DNA from: Methanomassiliicoccaceae archaeon
Lineage (GTDB): Archaea > Thermoplasmatota > Thermoplasmata > Methanomassiliicoccales > Methanomethylophilaceae
Direction: 5' to 3'
Assembly (NCBI GenBank): GCA_009776625.1
Contig: WRNL01000096.1
Location: 1-6,144 of the forward strand
DNA: 6,144 nucleotides
Part shown: piece after piece, positions 1-6,071 of the stretch
Layout of the letters: every line of letters starts with the position of its first letter
Numbering within the stretch: the first letter of the stretch is position 1
Notes under the pieces: model-generated
The model's input: the letters and a program-made list of their open reading frames with translations, nothing else
Database searches by the model: none
Told to the model about the DNA's origin: nothing
Translations under genes and position numbers: made by a program

Positions 1-33
1 AGTTTTATAAGCGGCCCCGCCCATAATGGACAC

Positions 34-81
34 GGTCTGCGTTTCTCTGTTTCAGCGAACTGATATCGCAGACCAACTTTT
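34..81 (+). terminator. Hairpin followed by T-run, possible terminator
   Basis: A perfect 8-bp inverted repeat (GGTCTGCG at 34-41, CGCAGACC at 67-74) encloses a second small stem (TCAG 52-55, CTGA 60-63) around a CGAA loop. It is followed by AACTTTT, with four T at 78-81. Read on the plus strand this resembles a terminator or a structured 3' end for a transcript entering from the left of the window. No gene is visible to confirm that, so it may instead be part of an unrecognised RNA. Confidence 0.35.
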
Positions 82-720
82 AATACGGGCGGATTTGACA
101 CACCGGCGTCTTCCATAGAAAAGATAACTTCAATGATGAGAGATCACGCTCAAAACAGCCTGCCCGCCAATAGTCGCGAGTGGGGTTTATTCCCTCTGCT
201 GTGAAACGCATCCGGATTGCTTTTTATAGCCTGTTTGCCGCAGTGGATTCAGGGCGCGTGGGCATGTTCTATAAGCGGGGCTCAGTGCGCGTCGACAGTC
301 GCGGACGGATACGGACGCAGCGGGGAAAATTATGGAAGTGGGACGGCCCCGCCCTGCGGATCCAGTTCATTTCGGGCAGGGGGATCTGTTCCGGCGCCGA
401 GGGAGTCCGGTCAAGTGTCGATTGGCGGATCCGGCTGACGCAGAGCTTCGGCCGCGGACGAGGATGCCCGCACGACCAAGACAACGTCTCAACGAGCGCT
501 CCGAAGAGGCCTGTACTAACTGTCAAACTCCAGGTCCAAGACCAACTACCTGATACTGTTGAGGCATAGGCCGATTCTCCCGTGGTTTAGACGCCCATGC
601 CATATTACAAAAACCCCATGGCCCACCCCCACCACCACTCCGCTTGGATCCCGCAAGAGCCAAAAAAAGCAGAATCGTGTGCCGGCGAGAGCCAGGAACA
701 TGGATGCCGCGGTGAACAGC

Positions 721-728
721 ATAAATAT
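721..728 (+). promoter_or_regulatory. TATA box of gltX
   Basis: The sequence ATAAATAT is centred about 24-25 bp before the A of the gltX ATG at 749. In archaea transcription starts roughly 25 bp after the TATA box, which puts the start at or within a base or two of the ATG, that is, a leaderless mRNA. A weak Shine-Dalgarno-like AGGATGTG (736-743) lies between, but it would not be transcribed if this TATA box is the one used. Confidence 0.45.
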
Positions 729-748
729 CTGAATCAGGATGTGCGGCC

Positions 749-2434
749 ATGACTGACGACAACACAGAGGCCGTCATAAGGAAGTACGCCCTGCAGAACG
801 CGGTGTTCTTCAAAGGCGCCGCGAACCCCAAGGCCGTCGTAGGGAAGGTGCTCGGCGAGAACCCCGAGTACAGGAGCAGGGCGGCGGAGATCACCCCCCT
901 CATAGAGTCCATAGTGTCGGAGGTCAACAGGATGCCGCTGGAGGAGCAGGCCAAGGCGCTCGGGGAGATCGACTCCTCAATGCTAACCAGGGAGAAGAAG
1001 GAGAGGGCCTACGAGCTGCCGGAGCTGAGGGCCGCCGTCGAAGGCGGGGTCGTGATGAGGATCGCGCCGGGGCCGTCAGGCCCCCTGCACATAGGGCACA
1101 CGCGGGTTTCCATACTGAACGACGAGTACGTCAGGAGGTACAAGGGGAGGCTGATAGCCAGGTACGAGGACACCAACCCGGAGAAGATCGACCCCGAGGC
1201 GTACGACATGATACCGGAGGACCTCGACTGGCTGGGCGTGAAGGTCCACGAGAGCGCTGTGCAGTCGGACAGGTTCGAGATATACTACGACCACACCCGG
1301 AGGCTCATGGAGATGGGCGAAGCGTACGTCTGCACCTGCGACGGCGACGACTGGAGGAAGATGAAGGAGGAGCAGAGGGAGTGCCCCTGCCGCGGCCTCC
1401 CCGTCGAAACGCAGCTGGAGAGGTACGACAGGCTCCTGAGCGGAGGCTACGAGGAGGGCGGCGCGGTGGCGGTCGTCAAGACGGACATCGCCCACCCCAA
1501 CCCCGCCGTCAGGGACTTCGTCGCCCTCAGGGTGGTCGCCCACCCCCACCCGAGGACCGGCGACAGGTACCGCGCATACCCGATGATGAACCTGTCCGTC
1601 GCCATAGACGACCACCTCATGGGCGTGACGCACGTGGTCCGCGGGAAGGACCACCTCAACAACACGCTCAGGCAGGAGTACATCTTCGGCTACTTCGGCT
1701 GGAAGAAGCCCGAGTACTACCACTACGGGCTGGTGAACATCCCCGACGCCGTCCTGAAGACGTCGCTGATCAAGGAGGGCATAAGGTCAGGGGAGTACGC
1801 GGGGTGGGACGACGTCAGGACAGGGACGGTGAGGGCCATGAGGCGGAGGGGCATAAGGCCGGAGGCCGTCAGGAGGTACTGGGTCGAGAGCGGGATCAAA
1901 CCCGTCGACATACAGTTCTCGTGGGAGAACCTCTACGGGATGAACCGCGACGCCATAGACGACGTCTCCAACAGGTACTTCTTCGTCGCCGACCCGGTGA
2001 GGTACGACATAGAGGGCGTCGGGGCCATCGAGGGGAGGGCGCCGCTCCACCCCGACCATCCCGAGAGGGGGGGCCGCGACTACCGCGTCGAAGGGAGCAG
2101 GACGGTGTTCATCTCCGCCGAGGACTCCAAGGCGTTCGCCGCCGCCGGGCTGATAAGGCTGAAGGACCTGTGCAACCTCGAGTACGGCACCCCCGCGAAG
2201 CACGCGGGCAACGACCTGTCCGTCCTGAAGAGGGGCGCGAAAGCCGTACAGTGGGTGGGGAGGGACGGCGTCAGGGCGGAGCTGCTCATGCCCGACGGCT
2301 CTGTCCAGGCAGGTCTCGTGGAGCCCGCCGTCCTGAGCGAGAAGGGGGGCACCGTGCAGTTCGAGCGCATGGGCTTCGCCAGGCTCGAGGAAGTCGGGCC
2401 GGGCATGGTGAGGGCCGTGTTCGCGCACCGCTGA
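749..2434 (+). CDS. gltX: Glutamyl-tRNA synthetase, archaeal type
   Basis: This cytosolic class I synthetase joins glutamate to tRNA. The archaeal form is normally non-discriminating, also making Glu-tRNA(Gln) for later amidation (family knowledge). At 561 aa it has the usual length. An N-terminal extension (about 1-100) precedes the Rossmann catalytic domain, which has the HIGH motif at 114-117 (context GPLHIGHTR). The two Cys pairs C195-x-C197 and C212-x-C214 look like the zinc knuckle. The segment around 285-310 (DDHL...VRGKDHLNNT) is typical of the family. The C-terminal part (about 390-561) fits the GlnRS-like beta-barrel anticodon-binding domain. The KMSKS-loop region reads LKTSLIKEGI (336-345), an unusual form. 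The ATG at 749 is chosen because an in-frame TAA at 722-724 leaves no earlier start. The gene ends against the convergent regulator with no gap. Confidence 0.96.
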   Translation: MTDDNTEAVIRKYALQNAVFFKGAANPKAVVGKVLGENPEYRSRAAEITPLIESIVSEVNRMPLEEQAKALGEIDSSMLTREKKERAYELPELRAAVEGGVVMRIAPGPSGPLHIGHTRVSILNDEYVRRYKGRLIARYEDTNPEKIDPEAYDMIPEDLDWLGVKVHESAVQSDRFEIYYDHTRRLMEMGEAYVCTCDGDDWRKMKEEQRECPCRGLPVETQLERYDRLLSGGYEEGGAVAVVKTDIAHPNPAVRDFVALRVVAHPHPRTGDRYRAYPMMNLSVAIDDHLMGVTHVVRGKDHLNNTLRQEYIFGYFGWKKPEYYHYGLVNIPDAVLKTSLIKEGIRSGEYAGWDDVRTGTVRAMRRRGIRPEAVRRYWVESGIKPVDIQFSWENLYGMNRDAIDDVSNRYFFVADPVRYDIEGVGAIEGRAPLHPDHPERGGRDYRVEGSRTVFISAEDSKAFAAAGLIRLKDLCNLEYGTPAKHAGNDLSVLKRGAKAVQWVGRDGVRAELLMPDGSVQAGLVEPAVLSEKGGTVQFERMGFARLEEVGPGMVRAVFAHR

Positions 2435-3097
2435 TCATCCGGCGGCATCGATGAACACGGACGACGCGAGGCGCAGGCTCAGCGCGACCGCCGAGCCCTT
2501 CACGACGACGACGGCGGTGCCGTCATCCATGGACACCGTGTCCACAGACACCTCGCGGCCAGGCACGAACCCCATCATGATGAGCCGCTTGACCACCCCT
2601 GGGTCGCCGTCCTTCAGATAGGAGATCGTGCCGCTGTCCCCCGGGGCGAGGCTGGACAGCGGCGTTGTGACATCGGCCCCGTCGGAGGATGCGGCCTTGC
2701 AGGGGGAGGAGCATATCTGGCAGTCGGCGTCCACGGTCGTCCCCATCATCTGGCACATCTTGATCGCCGACTCGTCCGACAGGGCGTGCTCCATCCTGCA
2801 TGCCTCCTTGTGCGCGGTCTCGCGGTCGACGTTGAGGACGTTTATGAGGAAGCTCTCGAGGACGTGGTGCTTCTTCCTGACCAGCCTTGCATAGGACAGC
2901 CCCTCCTCCGTGAGCCTCACCCCGCGGTACCTCTCGTACTCGACGAGCCCCTCGTTGGCTAGGGCCTTCAGCATCTCCGTCACGCTCGCCGGGGACACGC
3001 TCATAAAAGAGGCCAGCTCGGTGGTCTTCGCGGCGTTCTCGCCCTCGGTGAGCCGGAGTATGTTGATGAGGTAGTCCTCGCGGTTCCCGGTCGTCAT
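2435..3097 (-). CDS. DtxR-family metal-dependent transcriptional regulator with FeoA domain
   Basis: This is a 220-aa cytosolic DNA-binding repressor that senses Fe(II) or Mn(II) and normally controls metal uptake genes. Domains in order are an N-terminal winged helix (about 4-65), a dimerisation and metal-binding domain (about 66-120), and a C-terminal FeoA/SH3-like domain (about 145-217). By alignment from memory, the metal ligands are D8, H77, E81, H96, C100, E103 and H104. The EACRMEH segment is DtxR-like, while D8 is MntR-like, so metal choice cannot be read off. The linker carries C115, C126, C129 and C133, which is odd. The ATG at 3097 has no alternative start just upstream, and a TATA-like TTTATCTA (3127-3120 on the minus strand) sits about 26 bp before it. 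No metal transporter is adjacent. Its stop codon abuts that of gltX. Confidence 0.92.
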   Translation of the reverse strand: MTTGNREDYLINILRLTEGENAAKTTELASFMSVSPASVTEMLKALANEGLVEYERYRGVRLTEEGLSYARLVRKKHHVLESFLINVLNVDRETAHKEACRMEHALSDESAIKMCQMMGTTVDADCQICSSPCKAASSDGADVTTPLSSLAPGDSGTISYLKDGDPGVVKRLIMMGFVPGREVSVDTVSMDDGTAVVVVKGSAVALSLRLASSVFIDAAG

Positions 3098-3119
3098 CGC
3101 CGCTGTATCTGCAGGAGGA

Positions 3120-3127
3120 TAGATAAA
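3120..3127 (-). promoter_or_regulatory. TATA-like box of the DtxR-family gene
   Basis: On the minus strand the sequence TTTATCTA is centred about 26 bp before the ATG at 3097. This would place transcription initiation at the start codon (leaderless). No good Shine-Dalgarno site lies between the two, which agrees with that reading. Confidence 0.4.
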
Positions 3128-3184
3128 CGTTAGGAATCTCCCAGCACGCCCGGTCAGCGCTCACATGCCAGATAAGGCGGGAAT

Positions 3185-3217
3185 CTATACTCGTGATATA
3201 ATATATCGTAAGTATAG
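3185..3217. promoter_or_regulatory. 33-bp imperfect palindrome with TATA core (putative operator/promoter)
   Basis: The outer arms CTATACT (3185-3191) and AGTATAG (3211-3217) and the inner arms GATATA (3195-3200) and TATATC (3202-3207) are symmetric about A3201; 13 of 16 pairs match. Such an element can bind a dimeric regulator, and its AT core could act as a TATA box in either direction. It lies about 60 bp upstream of the TATA-like box of the DtxR-family gene, so it may be an autoregulatory site, a second upstream promoter, or the promoter of a plus-strand transcript entering 3226 onward. Which protein binds is inference only. Confidence 0.5.
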
Positions 3218-3225
3218 GTCTGCCA

Positions 3226-3320
3226 ACGGCGCATAGTGCCCTTTCGCCCGTCGCAGGGGTTCGGCCCCTGTTGCGGTCACCGCTGAAAAGATAGGCCGCC
3301 CCGCCTTGCGGCGGGGCGGT
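3226..3320 (+). ncRNA. Candidate small RNA with two hairpins
   Basis: If the TATA core of the palindrome at 3185-3217 drives plus-strand transcription, the RNA would begin near 3226. It would contain a 12-bp stem with one mismatch and a TTCGG loop (3248-3276), then a perfect 10-bp GC stem (3296-3319). No open frame of note lies in it. The alternative is simpler: the second hairpin is only the terminator of the minus-strand flavoprotein gene and the first is incidental. I recognise no RNA family. Confidence 0.22.
3284..3319 (-). terminator. Terminator of the flavoprotein gene
   Basis: Seven bases after the minus-strand stop at 3326 lies a perfect 10-bp GC-rich hairpin (arms 3310-3319 and 3296-3305, loop TTGC in plus-strand reading). 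On the minus strand it is followed by CCTATCTTTTC, containing four T at 3289-3286. The stem plus T-tract fits a terminator for the minus-strand gene; the T-tract is short. Confidence 0.6.
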
Positions 3321-3325
3321 CTGAT

Positions 3326-3877
3326 TCAGAGTTTCTTCCCGATGGCCCGCGCCTCTTCAAGAACGGCGGCATCCTTCGAGGCCGTGTCGGGCGCCCCGGC
3401 GCCGGTGAGGACGATCTTGCCGACCGGCACGAACTTGAAGGCCCCTGCCATCGTCCCCTCGACCTTGTCTGCCATCGCCCTCGCGCCCTCGGCCCCCCCG
3501 CCGCAGCTCACTACCACCGCGAGCTTCTTCCCCGGCCCTATGTTGGGCGCGAAGTCCTGCCCCATGAAGCTGTAGAACCTGTCCTGGAGGAGCCTGAACT
3601 GCCCGTTCGCCTCCCCGAAGTAGGTGGGGGTCGACAGTATCAGCCCCTCGGCGTTCCTGATCTCGTTGAGTATCTCCGCATGGTCGTCCTTCACGACGCA
3701 TGCGCCGGAGGCCTTGCAGCCCATGCAGGCCTGGCAGCCCTTCGCGTTGGAGAGGGAGTTGAGGTGGTACGTCTTCACGTCCTTGCCGTTCTCCTTCGCC
3801 GCCTCCACCATCGCCTCCACAATCGTGCTCGTGTTCCCCTTCTTACGGGGGCTTGCTATCACTGCGACTATCGTCAT
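3326..3877 (-). CDS. Iron-sulfur flavoprotein (Isf-like), flavodoxin-fold NAD(P)H-dependent FMN reductase family
   Basis: This is a 183-aa cytosolic flavodoxin-fold protein. The N-terminus has strand 1 and the phosphate-binding loop of FMN, with SPRKKGNT at 9-16. The compact cysteine motif C48-x2-C51-x2-C54-x5-C60 matches the [4Fe-4S] motif known from methanogen Isf. STPTYFGEANGQF (about 79-91) is the usual flavin-contacting loop. Proteins of this family move electrons between ferredoxin or NAD(P)H and small acceptors; the true acceptor cannot be inferred here. The ATG at 3877 is preceded by GGTGAT (3887-3882), a Shine-Dalgarno match spaced 3 nt away, and by a TATA-like TTAAATAT about 34 bp upstream. 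The gene is divergent from an HxlR-type regulator, with an inverted repeat over its own promoter, which suggests control by that regulator. Confidence 0.88.
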   Translation of the reverse strand: MTIVAVIASPRKKGNTSTIVEAMVEAAKENGKDVKTYHLNSLSNAKGCQACMGCKASGACVVKDDHAEILNEIRNAEGLILSTPTYFGEANGQFRLLQDRFYSFMGQDFAPNIGPGKKLAVVVSCGGGAEGARAMADKVEGTMAGAFKFVPVGKIVLTGAGAPDTASKDAAVLEEARAIGKKL

Positions 3878-3880
3878 ATA

Positions 3881-3909
3881 ATCACCACTAACAAAATGAT
3901 AGTAGTGAT
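3881..3909. promoter_or_regulatory. Inverted repeat, likely HxlR operator
   Basis: The arms ATCACCACTA (3881-3890) and TAGTAGTGAT (3900-3909) match at 9 of 10 positions around a 9-bp spacer. The repeat lies in the divergent intergenic region, between the minus-strand TATA box (3915-3908) and the flavoprotein ATG (3877), covering its predicted start site. A dimeric winged-helix regulator such as the adjacent HxlR protein is the obvious candidate ligand. Binding here would block the flavoprotein promoter; the hxlR-type TATA box is about 20 bp further on. Confidence 0.65.
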
Positions 3910-3915
3910 ATTTAA
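3908..3915 (-). promoter_or_regulatory. TATA box of the flavoprotein gene
   Basis: On the minus strand TTAAATAT is centred about 34 bp before the ATG at 3877. This predicts a 5' leader of roughly 9 nt, just long enough to include the GGTGAT ribosome-binding site. It overlaps the edge of the inverted repeat at 3881-3909. Confidence 0.45.
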
Positions 3916-3930
3916 TGGTTGTCAGTCAGG

Positions 3931-3938
3931 AATAAATA
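3931..3938 (+). promoter_or_regulatory. TATA box of the HxlR-family gene
   Basis: AATAAATA is centred about 26 bp before the ATG at 3961, predicting a leaderless transcript. It also argues against the in-frame TTG at 3919 as the start, because that codon lies upstream of this promoter element. Confidence 0.5.
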
Positions 3939-3960
3939 CGCCCATCGCGTAGCTCATGCC

Positions 3961-4341
3961 ATGGATGGAAGGACACGCGGTCCGAGGATAGACTGCGCGG
4001 TGGACGCGGCCATGGCCGTGATCGGGGGGAGGTGGAAGGCCACGATCCTGTGCAAGCTGCACATGAAGGGCCCCCTGCGGTTCAACCAGATCATGAGGGA
4101 GCTCGAGGCCATCTCCCCCCGCATCCTGACCAAGCAGCTGAGGGAGATGGAGGACGACGGGCTGGTCCTGAGGACGGTCAGGGCGGAGGCGCCCGCCTCC
4201 GTGGAGTACTCCCTGTCGGAGAGGGGGAGGACGCTGATCCCCGCGCTGAGGATCCTCGCCGCATGGGGCAACGAGAACATGTTCAGGTGCAACGTCCATA
4301 TTGACGAGGGCGCCCCCGCCCCTGCGGCAACGCCGCATTGA
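3961..4341 (+). CDS. HxlR-family winged-helix transcriptional regulator
   Basis: This is a 126-aa cytosolic DNA-binding protein. The HxlR signature is clear: CAVDAAMAVIGGRWKATIL at 12-30, then the recognition region RFNQIMRELEAISPRILTKQL (about 40-60), and a wing ending near VEYSLSERG (81-89). HxlR proteins are dimers that often sense quinones, aldehydes or oxidants through a conserved N-terminal cysteine; C12 occupies that place. The start at ATG 3961 is preferred over the in-frame TTG at 3919, because the extra 14 residues have no family counterpart and the TATA box at 3931-3938 lies between them. The gene is divergent from the flavoprotein gene and probably represses it through the repeat at 3881-3909. 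It converges on the ABC permease gene with 6 bp between stops. Confidence 0.92.
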   Translation: MDGRTRGPRIDCAVDAAMAVIGGRWKATILCKLHMKGPLRFNQIMRELEAISPRILTKQLREMEDDGLVLRTVRAEAPASVEYSLSERGRTLIPALRILAAWGNENMFRCNVHIDEGAPAPAATPH

Positions 4342-4360
4342 CGCCCCTCAAACTCTTTTT
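4323..4360 (+). terminator. Hairpin and T-tract ending the HxlR transcript
   Basis: A 6-bp stem (TGCGGC 4323-4328, GCCGCA 4332-4337) overlaps the last codons of the regulator gene. CTCTTTTT follows at about 4353-4360, inside the 3' end of the convergent permease gene. In archaea a T-tract alone can terminate, so this is the likely plus-strand terminator. The 15-nt gap makes a classic hairpin terminator less certain. Confidence 0.4.
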
Positions 4361-5097
4361 ATCCTAATGAGGTACACGTTGAGGGCGAACAGGGCCGCGC
4401 AGAAGCATGCCAGCACGGCGAGCGACTCCCAGGGGAAGTCCCACCCGAGCGAGGACGCCCTGACGGCGACGCTGGAATGGGTGAGGGGCAGGGCGTAGAG
4501 CGCGGTCTGGAACGCGGGGGGCAGGCTGTCGATGGAGAAGAAGGTGCCGCACAGGAAGGTCATCGGGAGGATGACGAGGTTGCTGAACGTGGCCATGCTC
4601 TGGTGGGTGTTGGAGATGAAGGCCATGGTGACCCCCATGAAAGAGAAGGTGAGGCAGGACAGCGTTATCGTGACCGCGTACAGCGGGGTTAGGTGCAGGT
4701 GCTCCGGCGCCATCGCGACCCCGATGGCGAAGATTATGCTGCTGCTCACCAGCCCCCTGATCGCGCCGTGCAGGGACTTCCCGAGGACGACGGAGGGCGT
4801 GCCGAGGGGGCACATCAGCACCTCGTCCAGCGAGCGGTAGTACAGGCGCTGGATGTTCAGCCTGGTGGAGACCGCCGTGAAGGAGGCGGACAGGGACGTC
4901 AGCGCGGCTATCCCCGGTATTATGAAGGCTATGTACGGCAGGCCGTCGACCTCCAGCCCCCTCCCCAGCCCGAAGCCGAACGCAAGGAGGTACAGGAGCG
5001 GCCCCATGACGCTCGATATGAGTATGTTCAGGGCGTTGTGCCTCATGAACTTCAGGTCCCCCCACATGACGTAGTAGACCTCCCTAAGGAATTCCAT
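4348..5097 (-). CDS. ABC-2 type transporter permease
   Basis: This is a 249-aa integral membrane protein, the transmembrane half of an exporter that works with the ATPase encoded just upstream. Six hydrophobic segments can be read at about 23-44, 55-75, 108-130, 137-160, 168-188 and 225-244, the ABC-2 (DrrB/NodJ-like) pattern. The amphipathic start MEFLREVYYVMWGDLKFMRH and the IPGI segment near 60-63 are typical of the family. The ATG at 5097 follows the ATPase stop by 2 bp, and GGAGG (5112-5108), inside the end of the ATPase gene, provides a ribosome-binding site 10 nt away; the two are surely co-translated. The substrate is unknown; family members export drugs, lipids or polysaccharides. 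The 3' end faces the HxlR gene tail to tail. Confidence 0.92.
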   Translation of the reverse strand: MEFLREVYYVMWGDLKFMRHNALNILISSVMGPLLYLLAFGFGLGRGLEVDGLPYIAFIIPGIAALTSLSASFTAVSTRLNIQRLYYRSLDEVLMCPLGTPSVVLGKSLHGAIRGLVSSSIIFAIGVAMAPEHLHLTPLYAVTITLSCLTFSFMGVTMAFISNTHQSMATFSNLVILPMTFLCGTFFSIDSLPPAFQTALYALPLTHSSVAVRASSLGWDFPWESLAVLACFCAALFALNVYLIRIKRV

Positions 5098-5099
5098 GG

Positions 5100-5930
<831 letters not shown>

Positions 5931-5981
5931 AAGGCCTTCGACAACTATAATGTCCTTCGTAGGGTCACCTGCCGGTATTAC

Positions 5982-6000
5982 GCTGGAAGATATATCCAGC
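5982..6000. promoter_or_regulatory. Perfect 6-7-6 palindrome in the ABC operon promoter
   Basis: GCTGGA (5982-5987) and TCCAGC (5995-6000) are perfect inverted arms around AGATATA. Read on the minus strand, this lies directly after the TATA box at 6001-6010 and before the predicted transcription start near 5979, which is where a repressor would block initiation. No regulator gene is adjacent to the operon on this side, so the binding protein is unknown. Confidence 0.5.
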
Positions 6001-6010
6001 CTATATAATG
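6001..6010 (-). promoter_or_regulatory. TATA box of the ABC exporter operon
   Basis: On the minus strand CATTATATAG gives a good archaeal TATA element. It predicts transcription from about 5979, roughly 11 nt before the GTG at 5968 and 50 nt before the GTG at 5930. Confidence 0.55.
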
Positions 6011-6071
6011 GTTGTTGCAGGGTGGGAAGGCGTCAAGACCCAACCTAAATCTTCGGATTGTATAGGCTAGG

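Larger units (their letters stand above)
1..748. other. Gene-free region, no supported CDS
   Basis: I can support no protein or RNA gene here. Open frames exist on both strands (the longest plus-strand one covers about 180-569), but they overlap one another, resemble no family I know, and lack the AGG-rich, GC-ending codon style of every real gene in this window. The base composition is visibly less GC-rich than in the genes. TATA-like strings occur near 4-10, 78-84 and 220-227 with nothing convincing downstream. What can be seen is a hairpin at 34-74 and the gltX promoter at 721-728. I found no tRNA T-arm, no RNase P or SRP core motif, and no direct-repeat array. It could be a decayed gene, an unrecognised structured RNA, or the regulatory and 3' region of a gene beyond the left edge. 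Confidence 0.6.

Noticed and set aside
133..139. ATGATGA resembling box C of a C/D guide RNA
   Set aside because: No box D (CTGA) or D'/C' pair is found at the proper distance, so a guide RNA is not supported.
180..569. 129-codon plus-strand open frame
   Set aside because: No family resemblance, no promoter at the right distance, overlaps several equally open frames, and the codon texture is unlike the real genes.
523..954. Minus-strand open frame across the gltX start
   Set aside because: Overlaps the 5' end of a certain gene (gltX) and its sequence is low-complexity Gly/Pro/Ser without a recognisable domain.
1381..2454. Long Arg/Gly/Pro-rich plus-strand open frame inside gltX
   Set aside because: It is the +1-type shadow of gltX; high GC keeps stops rare and the composition is characteristic of a wrong frame.
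3255..3269. AGGGGTTCGGCCCCT resembling a tRNA T-arm or att core
   Set aside because: It is a simple stem with a TTCGG loop; the T-arm pairing register fails and no acceptor, D or anticodon arms surround it.
3919..3960. In-frame TTG start for the HxlR-family gene
   Set aside because: It lies upstream of the TATA box at 3931-3938 and would add 14 residues that the family does not have; the ATG at 3961 is better.
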